From contig NZ_JACKZC010000014.1 in the NCBI RefSeq assembly GCF_014212495.1, positions 1 to 62,190 on the forward strand: a stretch of 62,190 nt of DNA, read 5' to 3'. The notes beneath the pieces are model-generated. The model made no database searches. It saw only the letters and a list, made by a program, of their open reading frames with translations, and was not told where the DNA came from. A program made the translations under genes and the position numbers. The first letter of the stretch is position 1, and every line of letters begins with the position of its first letter. Below are positions 44,839-54,037 of this stretch, one piece after another. This stretch comes from Pontibacter sp. Tf4. Its GTDB lineage: Bacteria; Bacteroidota; Bacteroidia; Cytophagales; Hymenobacteraceae.

Positions 44839-45846
44839 CTATTCTAAAAGCGTATTGTAGTCGCCAAGGCTCAGGTCCGACTGGCTTCTTTCGTAGGAAA
44901 CAAAATTGCCTAACATTGAGTTTGTTATGTTCCCGTTTTTGATCGAAGTATTCTCCTGTACGATGGAGTTGCTTACGATGGAATTAGTTAAACTGCTGTT
45001 GTTGCCGATAGATGCGTGCGGCCCTACTACAGAATTTTCTATCACTACGTTCTCTCCAATATATACCGGCGGAATAACCACTGAGTTTACCAGTTTAGCC
45101 GTTGCGGCTACCAGGCCCTGCTCATTCTTTATATACTCTAAATAGCGTTGATTAGTATAAACAGTTGCGTTTTTATTTCCGCAATCCAGCCATTCTGAGA
45201 TAACTGCCGGAATAAAACGGGTGCCTTTGTTCTTCATGTTCTCGAGCGCGTTGGTCAGTTGGTACTCGCCTTTGTCCATGATGTTGTTATCCAGCAGGTA
45301 CTGCAGCTCGCTGCGCAGGTACGCTCCATCTCTGAAGTAATAGATACCGATAATGGCCATATCCGATACAAACTCCTGCGGTTTCTCCACAAAATCCGTG
45401 ATCTCGCCACTTTCGTTCAGTTTTACCACGCCAAAAGCACGCGGGTCTTCTACGCGCTGTACCCAGATGGTGCCATCCGAGTTGGTATCCAGTTTAAAGT
45501 CAGCTTTGAAAAGTGTATCTGCAAAGGCGACCACTACTTTACCTTCCAGCGAGTCTTTGGCACACATAATGGCGTGCGCCGTGCCCAGGGCTTCTTCCTG
45601 ATAAACTATAGTTCCTTTGGCGCCTATCTTGGTGGCGATCTCTTTCAGGTCGTTCTCCACCTGCTCGCCGAAATGCCCGATGATGAAAGCAACTTCTTCG
45701 ATAGGCTCGTGGCAAACTTTGGCAATGTCCTCTACCAGGCGCTGCACAATTGGTTTACCGGCAATAGGTATAAGTGGTTTAGGTACAGTAAGCGTATGTG
45801 GGCGCATGCGTTTGCCCATGCCTGCCATCGGTATAATTATCCTCAT
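44839..45846 (-). CDS. Sugar-phosphate nucleotidyltransferase with left-handed beta-helix
   Basis: The 335-residue protein has the NTP-transferase signature IIPMAGMGKRMRPHTLTVPKP (residues 4-24, including the GxGxRxRP-type loop), a catalytic domain to about residue 235, and hexapeptide-type repeats at about 245-320 (VYIGENVVIENSVVGPHASIG). It probably makes an NDP-sugar (RmlA/GlmU-like) for surface polysaccharide; the sugar is not identifiable. A flippase gene two genes upstream fits that role. Confidence 0.87.
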   Translation of the reverse strand: MRIIIPMAGMGKRMRPHTLTVPKPLIPIAGKPIVQRLVEDIAKVCHEPIEEVAFIIGHFGEQVENDLKEIATKIGAKGTIVYQEEALGTAHAIMCAKDSLEGKVVVAFADTLFKADFKLDTNSDGTIWVQRVEDPRAFGVVKLNESGEITDFVEKPQEFVSDMAIIGIYYFRDGAYLRSELQYLLDNNIMDKGEYQLTNALENMKNKGTRFIPAVISEWLDCGNKNATVYTNQRYLEYIKNEQGLVAATAKLVNSVVIPPVYIGENVVIENSVVGPHASIGNNSSLTNSIVSNSIVQENTSIKNGNITNSMLGNFVSYERSQSDLSLGDYNTLLE

Positions 45847-45928
45847 AGCTATTTCTTTAGTTTTTGTTAAGTTTTATTGAATACCACAGCAACTAAGCCG
45901 CAGCGTTATTTTTTAGTTATTTGTTGTT

Positions 45929-45995
45929 AGTTGTTCGTTATTGGTTTTCTATAGCTATAGTTTGATCAAAATTTAACAACTAATAACGAACAGCC
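45929..45995. repeat. Imperfect inverted repeat with two palindromes in its loop
   Basis: The arms 45929-45946 and 45978-45995 (AGTTGTTCGTTATTGGTT and AACTAATAACGAACAGCC) pair at 15 of 18 positions. The 31-base loop holds CTATAGCTATAG, two overlapping motif cores. It lies between dut and the nucleotidyltransferase gene and could act as a weak dut terminator or a dispersed repeat. Confidence 0.5.
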
Positions 45996-46007
45996 AATAA
46001 CTACACA

Positions 46008-46457
46008 CTACTTCGTTCCTGTGCTGCCGTAGCCGCCGGCGCCGCGCTCGGTATCTGATAGCGCTTCGGCTTCCTGCCAGGCTACGCGCTCGTATTTTGC
46101 TACTACCATCTGGGCTACGCGCTCACCGTCTTCCACCACAAAATCCTGGTCCGAGAGGTTTACGAGCAATACTTTTATTTCGCCACGGTAGTCGGCATCT
46201 ATAGTTCCCGGGGTGTTAACGATCGAAATGCCGTGTTTGTATGCCAGTCCGCTGCGCGGGCGAATCTGTGCCTCGTGGCCTTCGGGTAGCTCTATGAAAA
46301 GGCCAGTCGGGATAAGAGCGCGTTGCAGCGGCTTTAAGGTTACGGGTGCATCCAGGTTAGCGCGCAGGTCCATGCCAGCCGAGTGTTCGGTCTGGTAATG
46401 CGGCAAAGCGTGCTTTGATTGGTTAATGACGTTAACTGCCAGGTTCTTGTTGTTCAT
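46008..46457 (-). CDS. dut: dUTP diphosphatase
   Basis: The 149-residue trimeric dUTPase contains all five family motifs: [42 protein letters not shown] and the C-terminal [10 protein letters not shown]. It hydrolyses dUTP to dUMP, keeping uracil out of DNA and feeding thymidylate synthesis. It lies 18 bp downstream of the flippase gene. Confidence 0.96.
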   Translation of the reverse strand: MNNKNLAVNVINQSKHALPHYQTEHSAGMDLRANLDAPVTLKPLQRALIPTGLFIELPEGHEAQIRPRSGLAYKHGISIVNTPGTIDADYRGEIKVLLVNLSDQDFVVEDGERVAQMVVAKYERVAWQEAEALSDTERGAGGYGSTGTK

Positions 46458-46475
46458 CTTCTGAAAATAAAAGAT

Positions 46476-47975
46476 TTATAGTTTAAGCAGGCGCTTGCGC
46501 TCGAATAACCAGACGATAGCTGCAAAAGCAAGGCATACAGCCAGGTTAAAGGCGTGGCGCACCCACCAGTTTTCGATATCAATAACTATAGTTACCCATA
46601 CCAAGACAGCAGCCAGCAGTATGTAGCCGGCTATAGTTTTAACAGGGTAAGGAATAGGGTAATGTTTGTTGCCCAACAGGTAGCTGGCCAGCGCCATGCT
46701 GAAGTAACATACCAGCGTAGCAATAGCCGAGCCCATATAACCCAACACAGGTATCAGCAAAAGGTTGCCGGCTATAGTTACAAAAGCGCCGCCAAAGCTG
46801 ATGTAAGTACCATACTTTGTTTTATCGGTAAGCTTAAACCACACCGACAAGTTATAATATACGCCCAGAAACAAGTTTGCCAGTAGCAGTACCGGCACCA
46901 CCATCAGGCCTTCGCGGTACTCTGGTTTTCGTAGGAAAATGTAACCGAAATCGTCGCGGAAAACAGAAATGAACAGGAATATAAAGGCACAGGCAATCAC
47001 AAACCACTTCATGATAAGGGCAAAGGTCTGCGGCGAGTTCTTGTCTTCTGCCTGCGAAAAAAAGAATGGCTCAGCTGCATACCGGAAGGCCTGTATCACC
47101 AACGTCATAAAGATAGATAGTTTGTAACAGGCACTGTAAATACCAACTATAGCCTTGTTGCTATGCTCAGGGTAAAGGCCTTCGGGCAACCAGTCTTCCA
47201 GCAGAATCCGGTCTATCATTTCGTTTACCATGCCTGCCATGCCCATCAGCATCAGGGGGTAAGCATACACCAGCATCGGGCGCAGTACATCTGGGTTCAG
47301 CTCAAACCTGAAAATGCGAAGTTCTTTCCACAGCATCGGGATCAGCAGCGCGTTGGCTACCAGGTTAATAAGAAAAATGTAGCCGATACCGAAGTCGGGG
47401 TTGTAAACTATAGTTACAAACGGGCGCAGGCCCTGCAGAAAAGTGCCATTGTAAATTTCGCGACAGAACCACAGGAAGAAGAGGTTAGCCAGCACCGTGA
47501 TCACAATATTCGCCATTTTGATGGAGGCAAACTTCACAGCTTTGTTCTGCAACCGGAGCCAGGCAAACGGTATGGCAACTATAGCATCAATGGCCAGGAT
47601 GGCAGCCAGCCATATAATATAGTTCTGTTCCTGTGCCGTGTAATCCTTATAGTCGGCAATGTGGCCCGAGAGCAGCATAATAATACCCGAAAGCAACACA
47701 CTGGTGCTCAGGATAATGCTCAGGACCTGGTTGTATAGTTTGTGCTGGTCGGCACCGGGCTTGTTGGCAAACCTGAAAAAAGCGGTCTCCATGCCATAGG
47801 TATACAGCACGTTAAAAAAGCCAACAAACGCATACAGGTACGACATTACACCGAATTCCGGAGGCAGGAAAGCATCGGTGTAAACGGGCACCAGCAAATA
47901 GTTGAGCATGCGGCCAACTATACTGCTTAACCCATAGGCAGCAGTCTGCCCGACCAGTTTCTTGGCTATACTCAT
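46476..47975 (-). CDS. Polysaccharide flippase (MOP/Wzx family)
   Basis: The 499-residue integral membrane protein has about 14 helices, starting with the typical KKLVGQTAAYGLSSIVGRMLNYLLVPVYT. It is a MATE/MOP-superfamily lipid-linked oligosaccharide flippase, expected to move glycan-lipid across the inner membrane for O-antigen, capsule or A-LPS. It could be relevant to T9SS, since PorU attaches cargo to A-LPS, but there is no direct evidence here. It has at least six CTATAG copies, more than most genes in the window. The end reads AAA CTA TAA. Confidence 0.88.
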   Translation of the reverse strand: MSIAKKLVGQTAAYGLSSIVGRMLNYLLVPVYTDAFLPPEFGVMSYLYAFVGFFNVLYTYGMETAFFRFANKPGADQHKLYNQVLSIILSTSVLLSGIIMLLSGHIADYKDYTAQEQNYIIWLAAILAIDAIVAIPFAWLRLQNKAVKFASIKMANIVITVLANLFFLWFCREIYNGTFLQGLRPFVTIVYNPDFGIGYIFLINLVANALLIPMLWKELRIFRFELNPDVLRPMLVYAYPLMLMGMAGMVNEMIDRILLEDWLPEGLYPEHSNKAIVGIYSACYKLSIFMTLVIQAFRYAAEPFFFSQAEDKNSPQTFALIMKWFVIACAFIFLFISVFRDDFGYIFLRKPEYREGLMVVPVLLLANLFLGVYYNLSVWFKLTDKTKYGTYISFGGAFVTIAGNLLLIPVLGYMGSAIATLVCYFSMALASYLLGNKHYPIPYPVKTIAGYILLAAVLVWVTIVIDIENWWVRHAFNLAVCLAFAAIVWLFERKRLLKL

Positions 47976-48007
47976 CTTACTATCTAAGGTCGGGGACTTA
48001 GGTTAAA

Positions 48008-48790
48008 CTATAGGCCTTTAAAGGCAGGTTTGCGTTTTTCAAGAAAGGCGTTGGTTCCTTCTACAAAGTCTTCGGAGGCGCAGCAGCGGGCAAACGAGTT
48101 TGCTTCGGTCTGGTAACCGTTCTCTTCTTTGTCGAACACGGCATTTACGCACTCAATTACCAGCCCGATAGCCAGCGGCGCTTTGCCCATTATTTTCTGA
48201 AGGATAGTTTCGCAGGTAGTGAACAATTCGTCCGGTGCTACCACGTGGTTTACCAGGCCAAGCGCTTTGGCTTCGTCGGCACCTATCATGTCGCCGGTCA
48301 GCATCAGTTCCAGGGCTTTGCCTCTGCCAATCAGCAATGGTAAGCGCTGCGTGCCGCCGTAACCCGGTATCAGACCCAGGTTAACTTCCGGCTGTCCGAA
48401 TTTTGCATTTGGTGTAGCTACGCGCATGTGGCAGGCCATGGCCAGTTCGCAACCGCCGCCCAGGGCAAAACCGTTTATGGCTGCAATCACAGGTTTGTTG
48501 CAGTCCTCTATCATGCTGAAGATTTCCTGACCACGCTCGGCAAAGCTGCGTGCGTTTACTTCGCTCAGCTCCGCAATTTCGGCAATATCGGCACCGGCTA
48601 CAAAAGCTTTCTGCCCTGCACCGGTTATGATCACGCCTTTTATAGTTGCGTCGTCATATACTTGCTGCATCGCTGCTTTTATCTCGCGCACTGTGTCAAT
48701 GTTCAGCGCATTCAGCTTGTCGGCTCTGTTTATAGTTATCGTCAGGATGCCATTTTGTAAGTTCAGCAACAGGTTTTCGTACGTAGCCAT
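48008..48790 (-). CDS. Enoyl-CoA hydratase/isomerase (crotonase family)
   Basis: The 260-residue protein has the crotonase oxyanion-hole segments KAFVAGADIAE and NGFALGGGCELAMACHM, and both catalytic Glu of true hydratases (GGGCELA and GQPEVNLGLIPGYGGTQRL). It should hydrate 2-enoyl-CoA in fatty-acid or short-chain acyl-CoA metabolism. The stop codon lies inside a motif copy (GGC CTA TAG). It is the first gene of the minus run that continues into the flippase, 32 bp apart, although the functions look unrelated. Confidence 0.92.
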   Translation of the reverse strand: MATYENLLLNLQNGILTITINRADKLNALNIDTVREIKAAMQQVYDDATIKGVIITGAGQKAFVAGADIAEIAELSEVNARSFAERGQEIFSMIEDCNKPVIAAINGFALGGGCELAMACHMRVATPNAKFGQPEVNLGLIPGYGGTQRLPLLIGRGKALELMLTGDMIGADEAKALGLVNHVVAPDELFTTCETILQKIMGKAPLAIGLVIECVNAVFDKEENGYQTEANSFARCCASEDFVEGTNAFLEKRKPAFKGL

Positions 48791-48830
48791 AGGTTATTTT
48801 CAGCTCTCTGTAATTTCTTTGTTTAAACCA

Positions 48831-48838
48831 CAAATATA
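48831..48838 (-). promoter_or_regulatory. -7 box for the enoyl-CoA hydratase gene
   Basis: The minus strand reads TATATTTG (full TAnnTTTG match), 40 bp before the start codon. No clear -33 element. Confidence 0.4.
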
Positions 48839-48962
48839 GTGATTTGATTTAATTATACGGTGTTGTGCAGCGGCCCGCTATAGTTTAGCTGTTTATGCCA
48901 ACCATGTTATATAGCAAATTTTTATATATTTAAGTTCTGATAAACGATGAACTATTGGTACG

Positions 48963-49382
48963 ATGGGCTTTTTAACAGAATTCAAGAAGTTTGCCGTCAA
49001 GGGCAATGTCATTGATCTGGCTGTGGGTGTAGTAATTGGCGCTGCGTTTGGCGGGATCACAAAATCACTGGTAGATGATATTATCATGCCACCGCTGGGG
49101 TTGCTTATCAGCCAGGTAGATTTCAGCAGCCTGAAACTGGTGCTGAAAGATGCCGTAGTGGAGAACGGAGCTATAGTTGCGCCGGCAGTTTCTATCAACT
49201 ATGGCATGTTTCTGCAGTCGGTGTTCAATTTCCTGATCATCGCCTTTGCTATTTTTTTGCTGGTGCGCACAATTAACCGGCTGCGCGAAAAAGAAGCTGC
49301 TGCCCCTGCACCACCTGTAAATAAAGAAGAAGTGCTGCTCACAGAGATCCGGGATATTCTGAAGAACCGTCCCGGCGCCTGA
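48963..49382 (+). CDS. mscL: Large-conductance mechanosensitive channel MscL
   Basis: The 139-residue protein has the MscL N-terminal amphipathic helix and TM1 ([31 protein letters not shown]), TM2 ([19 protein letters not shown]) and the C-terminal helix ([14 protein letters not shown]). The homopentamer opens under membrane tension to release solutes during osmotic downshock. It begins a plus-strand run with the DUF3078 gene, 26 bp apart. Confidence 0.96.
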   Translation: MGFLTEFKKFAVKGNVIDLAVGVVIGAAFGGITKSLVDDIIMPPLGLLISQVDFSSLKLVLKDAVVENGAIVAPAVSINYGMFLQSVFNFLIIAFAIFLLVRTINRLREKEAAAPAPPVNKEEVLLTEIRDILKNRPGA

Positions 49383-49408
49383 GGCAGCTACCGTAACACC
49401 CTTATCTT

Positions 49409-50365
49409 ATGCTTAAAATTCTACGTTACCTGGTAGCAGGATTACTGATAGCTATAGTTAGCCTGCAACCAGTTTTTGCTCAGGACACCCTGACCGACTC
49501 ACTTGAAACCGCCCGCGAGGACTGGGACTTTGGCGGCACCGGAACTATAAATTTCAGCCAGGTAAGTTTAAGTAACTGGGCTGCTGGCGGCCAGAGCTCC
49601 TTATCGGTACTGGGCATCGCCAATGTGTTCGGGAACTATAAAAAAGGAAAGAACACCTGGAACAACACGCTGGGCCTTACCTACGGAACTATAAAACTGC
49701 AGAACCAGCGCATCCGGAAGAGCGACGACCGGCTGGAACTGAACATAAAGTATGGCAGACAGGCCACCTCGGATTGGTTTTACTCGGCACAGGTTAATTT
49801 CCGGAGCCAGTTAACGCCTACCTATACAGTCTCCCGCGATACACTTCTGTCTAATTTCCTGTCGCCGGCTTCGGTGTTGGCTTCCTTGGGTATGGACTAT
49901 AAGCCGAACGATAAACTATCGGTTTTTATCTCGCCGGTTACCGGTAAGTTTACCATTGTGCACGATCAGAAACTGGCCGATGCCGGTGCGTTTGGGGTAG
50001 AAGCAGCTGAAAAAGACGCCTTAGGCAACCCGATTCCCGGTACTGGTCAGAACTTCAGAAAAGAGTTTGGTGGTTTTGTGAATGTACGCTACAAAAACGA
50101 GGTACTGAAAAATGTGGTACTTCAGTCCAAGCTCGATCTTTTTTCGAATTACCTGCACAATCCTAAAAATATTGACATGAACTGGGAAAACCAGGTAGAC
50201 CTGAAAGTGAACAGCTTCCTGTCGGCCAGCATTTTCCTGCACATGGTTTACGACGACGACATCCTGATAAAGACTGGCCAGAACGACGATGGCTCCGATA
50301 TACGGCAGCCGCGCCTGCAGCTAAAAGAAAGCCTGGGCATTGGCCTGTCCTATAAATTCGATTAG
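49409..50365 (+). CDS. DUF3078 outer-membrane protein
   Basis: The 318-residue protein has a signal peptide (LLIAIVSLQPVFAQ) and a DUF3078-type beta-barrel: GTGTINFSQVSLSNWAAGG at the N-terminus, alternating hydrophobic strands, and a final GIGLSYKFD with an aromatic near the end. It is a Bacteroidota-specific outer-membrane protein family of unknown function. It contains four AACTATA half-sites read as Thr-Ile or Asn-Tyr. Confidence 0.85.
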   Translation: MLKILRYLVAGLLIAIVSLQPVFAQDTLTDSLETAREDWDFGGTGTINFSQVSLSNWAAGGQSSLSVLGIANVFGNYKKGKNTWNNTLGLTYGTIKLQNQRIRKSDDRLELNIKYGRQATSDWFYSAQVNFRSQLTPTYTVSRDTLLSNFLSPASVLASLGMDYKPNDKLSVFISPVTGKFTIVHDQKLADAGAFGVEAAEKDALGNPIPGTGQNFRKEFGGFVNVRYKNEVLKNVVLQSKLDLFSNYLHNPKNIDMNWENQVDLKVNSFLSASIFLHMVYDDDILIKTGQNDDGSDIRQPRLQLKESLGIGLSYKFD

Positions 50366-50461
50366 GCGAACTTCTATAGTTTTTTTACTGTTAAACAGGC
50401 TGTTATATACCTGTTTTAGATTTTACTCCGTTATATTTACTGATACTATCAATTTGTACCC

Positions 50462-50803
50462 ATGAAGAAACTACTGCTCACCTTCTTTAGCCTTGGGTTT
50501 ATGCTGGCCTTTTCGGAGGTTTCGGCACAAACGGCACCCAACACCATGAGCTCGACCAAGGACGAATTCTGGGGCACTGCCAAAACCGCTCCCCGTGGCG
50601 CTGCCGCCGACGAAGTAGGGCAGCGGGCAGAGGGACTGGATAAACGCTTTAACGCTTACGAAAAGAAAGGCGGCCGCAAATCCGTTTTTGACAAGAAGCG
50701 CATCAAGAACAGCAAAAAGATGAAAGAGATCCTTAAAAAGGAAAAGGAGATGCACAAAAAGCACCGCCGCGACAAACGGCAGTTAGCCCGCAACAGACGT
50801 TAA
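50462..50803 (+). CDS. Small secreted, strongly basic protein of unknown function
   Basis: The 113-residue protein has a clear signal peptide (KKLLLTFFSLGFMLAFSEVSAQ). The mature part of about 90 residues starts neutral (TAPNTMSSTKDEFWGTAK) and becomes extremely Lys/Arg-rich from about residue 60 (KRIKNSKKMKEILKKEKEM, then HKKHRRDKRQLARNRR). I recognise no domain. The basic tail could bind anionic LPS, peptidoglycan or nucleic acid; this is inference. It lies 96 bp after the DUF3078 gene and has a strong terminator, so it is a real transcribed unit rather than a chance frame. Confidence 0.7.
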   Translation: MKKLLLTFFSLGFMLAFSEVSAQTAPNTMSSTKDEFWGTAKTAPRGAAADEVGQRAEGLDKRFNAYEKKGGRKSVFDKKRIKNSKKMKEILKKEKEMHKKHRRDKRQLARNRR

Positions 50804-50821
50804 TTTTTTATTTATAGTTAT

Positions 50822-50861
50822 AAACAGAAAAGCCACTGATCTCTCAGTGGCTTTTCTGTTT
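50822..50861. terminator. Bidirectional terminator between small basic protein and infB
   Basis: An 18-bp perfect stem (AAACAGAAAAGCCACTGA / TCAGTGGCTTTTCTGTTT) with a TCTC loop lies between convergent genes, with T-rich tails in both directions. Confidence 0.92.
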
Positions 50862-50877
50862 ATTCTCTGAAGCTGAA

Positions 50878-53800
50878 CTATAGAGTACGCTTCACTTCTT
50901 TTTCTACATAAGCTTCTATCACGTCGCCAACCTGTATGTCGTTGTAGTTTCTCAGGCTGATACCACATTCGTAGCCCTGTCTTACTTCTGAAACATCATC
51001 TTTGAAGCGTTTCAGTGCCAGGATCTCGCCATCGTGTACTACAATACCATCGCGTACCAGGCGTACCTTGGCATTACGCTGGATAGTGCCATCTGTCACC
51101 ATACAACCTGCAATAGTACCCACCTTCGTGATCTTGAACACATCGCGTACTTCGGCGTTACCAGTGATCTCTTCTTTCAGGGTAGGAGCAAGCATACCTT
51201 CCATGGCATCCTTCACTTCGTTTATCGCATCGTAGATGATCGAGTACAGGCGCACATCAATCTGTTCCTGCTCGGCCAGCCTGCGTGCGTTCTGCGACGG
51301 ACGTACCTGGAAACCAATGATGATCGCATCAGAGGCAGATGCCAGCAACACGTCAGACTCAGAAATAGCACCCACACCTTTGTTAATGATGCTTACCTGC
51401 ACCTCCGGTGTAGATAGTTTCAGTAATGAGTCAGAAAGTGCTTCTACCGATCCGTCCACGTCACCTTTCACGATCACGTTAAGCTCTTTGAATGTACCGA
51501 TCGCCAGACGACGTCCGATCTCATCCAGGGTAATGTGCTTACGTGTACGTAAGCTCTGCTCACGCTGTACCTGTGCTCTGCTCGAAGCAATTTCACGGGC
51601 CTCGCGCTCCGATTCCATCACTACAAACTTATCACCGGCCTGCGGTGCGCCATCCAGACCCAGTAACTGAACCGGGGTAGACGGACCTGCTTCTTTCATT
51701 TTACGGCCACGGTGATCGGTCATGGCTTTAACTCTACCGTAGTGCGAGCCTGCCAGTACCACATCGCCAACGCGCAGTGTACCAGTTTGTACCAGTACGG
51801 TAGCTACATAACCACGGCCTTTGTCCAGGGCTGCTTCAATTACTGTACCTACTGCATTTCTGTTCGGGTTTGCTCTCAGTTCCAGTAATTCGGCTTCCAG
51901 CAATACCTTTTCCAACAGGTCGTTTATACCCTGGCCGGTTTTGGCCGATACTTCCTGCGACTGGTATTTACCACCCCATTCTTCTACCAGGATGTTCATC
52001 TGAGCAAGCTCTTCACGAACTTTATCCGGGTTAGCCTGTGGCTTATCTATTTTGTTAAGTGCAATAATAATTGGGGAGCCTGCTGCCTGCGCGTGGTTGA
52101 TCGCTTCTTTTGTCTGCGGCATCACCGAGTCGTCAGCGGCTACAACTATAATTACCACGTCCGTTACTTTGGCACCACGGGCACGCATCGCTGTAAAGGC
52201 TTCGTGACCAGGCGTATCCAGGAACGTAACAGTACGGCCACTTTCGGTTTTTACCTTATATGCACCAATGTGCTGGGTAATACCACCGGCCTCACCGGCT
52301 GTTACGTTTGCGTTACGGATGTAGTCAAGCAGGGATGTTTTACCGTGGTCAACGTGACCCATGATCGTTACGATCGGTGCACGTTCTTCCAGGCTGTCCT
52401 CATCCTCTTCGCTTATCGTTTCCAGTGCCTGTTCGTCTTCGCTTGTAATGAACTCGATGTTGTAACCGAACTCATCTGCAATGATCGTGATCGCTTCTGC
52501 ATCCAGACGCTGGTTGATCGAAACGAACATGCCCAGCTGCATACATACCTTGATCACGTCGTTCACGCTCACGTCCATCAGGGCTGCCAGGTCGTTTGCC
52601 GACACGAATTCGGTTACGCGCAGTGTCTTGGACTCTGCGGCTTCCATCATGCGGCGCTCTTCTGTTGCATCCGCAATAGCCGAACGTTTCTCACGACGAT
52701 ATTTGGCGCGGTTACCGCCACCACCTTTGCCACCACTAAGTTTGGCAAGTGTGGCTTTAATCTGCTCCTGAATTTCCTTGTCAGATACTTCTGCTTTTTC
52801 AGGGCGAGGAGTAAAGGTACCGCGTTGCTGGTTTTTGCCACCGCCCGGGCGCTGGCCCTGTGGTGCTCCACCATGCGGGCGACCGCCACCTTGCTGCGGA
52901 CCTCCGGCAGGGCGCTGGCCTTGTCCTTGTCCTTGTCCGCCGCCTTGCTGTTGTCCGGGTTGCTGACCACCACCTTCAGTAGGTACTATAATGCGCTTGC
53001 GCTTTTTCTTCTTGCCGTTCTTCCTGTCGTCTGAGGAAGCTACCGGTTTGGTGCCTTTTCTGCGTGAGCTGTCTGGTAATTCGATCTTGCCCAGTACAGT
53101 AAGGCCTTTTAACTGGTCGGCTTTTGCTGTAATTGTTTCTATTGCTTCTGTATCTTGTTCTGAAGGAGTGGCAGGTGCCGCCGCAGCAGCAGCCGGAGCT
53201 GCCTGTTCGGTTGGCTTTGCCGGGGTAGCCGGAGCTGCGGGAGCAGCAGGTTTTTCAGCTACAGGTGCTGCCGGTTGCGCTGGCGCAGGCGTAGCTGGTT
53301 TTTCTGCTGCAGCAGGCGTTTCTGCCGGTTTAGCAGCAGGTGCCTCTGGTGCAGGCGCCGGAGCAGGTTTTTCTGCCACTGGCTTTTCTGCAACCGGTTT
53401 TTCAACTTCCGGAGCAGGTTTTTCAGGTGCAGGTGCCGGCTTTGGCGCTTGCTTCGGTATCGGGTTGCCTTTGGCATCCAGGTCTATTTTGCCTAACACT
53501 TTTATGCCTGGCAACTTAGGTTCCGGAGCCGGTGCAGGGGCAGGGGCTGGCGTTGGAGCCGGCGCTTCAGGAGCTTTTGGCTCGGCCGCTTCTGCTTTCG
53601 GCTGGTGTACCGTTTTTATAAAGATCTCTTGTTCTGGCTCTGCCGGCTTTTTAACCTCGTGGTGGTGCACATCTGTGTCCACTACCTGGTTGGTCTGCGG
53701 CTTTTTACCAATGTTGAGTTCTTCAGCCTCTATTTTATCCTGCATAGAGGATGCGAATTCTTTAGCCAGCATATTGAACTGCTCTGCCGTGATTTTGGTA

Positions 53801-53916
53801 GTGGGTCTGTTTTCCACGTCAAAACCTTTAGCAGAGAGGTAGTCCACAATGGTAGATGTACCAATGTTCAACGTAGTCGCAACCTGTTTAAGCCTCCTTG
53901 TTTGTTCTTCTGCCAT
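50878..53916 (-). CDS. infB: Translation initiation factor IF-2
   Basis: The 1012-residue protein has the IF2 N-domain at the start, a very long Pro/Ala/Glu-rich linker (about 100-260), a Gly/Gln-rich tract (about 315-370), a second IF2_N-like domain, the G domain ([35 protein letters not shown]) near 515-690, and C-terminal domains binding fMet-tRNA. It places initiator tRNA on the 30S subunit. Two large low-complexity tracts make it longer than E. coli IF-2. The stop is ACT CTA TAG in a motif copy, yet the gene body has no CTATAG. Third in the rimP-nusA-infB operon. Confidence 0.97.
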   Translation of the reverse strand: MAEEQTRRLKQVATTLNIGTSTIVDYLSAKGFDVENRPTTKITAEQFNMLAKEFASSMQDKIEAEELNIGKKPQTNQVVDTDVHHHEVKKPAEPEQEIFIKTVHQPKAEAAEPKAPEAPAPTPAPAPAPAPEPKLPGIKVLGKIDLDAKGNPIPKQAPKPAPAPEKPAPEVEKPVAEKPVAEKPAPAPAPEAPAAKPAETPAAAEKPATPAPAQPAAPVAEKPAAPAAPATPAKPTEQAAPAAAAAAPATPSEQDTEAIETITAKADQLKGLTVLGKIELPDSSRRKGTKPVASSDDRKNGKKKKRKRIIVPTEGGGQQPGQQQGGGQGQGQGQRPAGGPQQGGGRPHGGAPQGQRPGGGKNQQRGTFTPRPEKAEVSDKEIQEQIKATLAKLSGGKGGGGNRAKYRREKRSAIADATEERRMMEAAESKTLRVTEFVSANDLAALMDVSVNDVIKVCMQLGMFVSINQRLDAEAITIIADEFGYNIEFITSEDEQALETISEEDEDSLEERAPIVTIMGHVDHGKTSLLDYIRNANVTAGEAGGITQHIGAYKVKTESGRTVTFLDTPGHEAFTAMRARGAKVTDVVIIVVAADDSVMPQTKEAINHAQAAGSPIIIALNKIDKPQANPDKVREELAQMNILVEEWGGKYQSQEVSAKTGQGINDLLEKVLLEAELLELRANPNRNAVGTVIEAALDKGRGYVATVLVQTGTLRVGDVVLAGSHYGRVKAMTDHRGRKMKEAGPSTPVQLLGLDGAPQAGDKFVVMESEREAREIASSRAQVQREQSLRTRKHITLDEIGRRLAIGTFKELNVIVKGDVDGSVEALSDSLLKLSTPEVQVSIINKGVGAISESDVLLASASDAIIIGFQVRPSQNARRLAEQEQIDVRLYSIIYDAINEVKDAMEGMLAPTLKEEITGNAEVRDVFKITKVGTIAGCMVTDGTIQRNAKVRLVRDGIVVHDGEILALKRFKDDVSEVRQGYECGISLRNYNDIQVGDVIEAYVEKEVKRTL

Positions 53917-54037
53917 TTTGTTCTAATATGCTGTCTTTATTCTTATTGTTAATTATCCGTTGCCCTTACACCCGGTAAGGGATGGTGTGCCTTCGGTAAT
54001 TTCTTTCAAAATTATACGAATAGGGCACAACCTACAA

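Noticed and set aside
52093..53842. Long antisense frames (over 280 residues) opposite infB
   Set aside because: These are shadows of the Pro/Ala- and Gly/Gln-rich codons of infB; IF-2 is clearly the real product.
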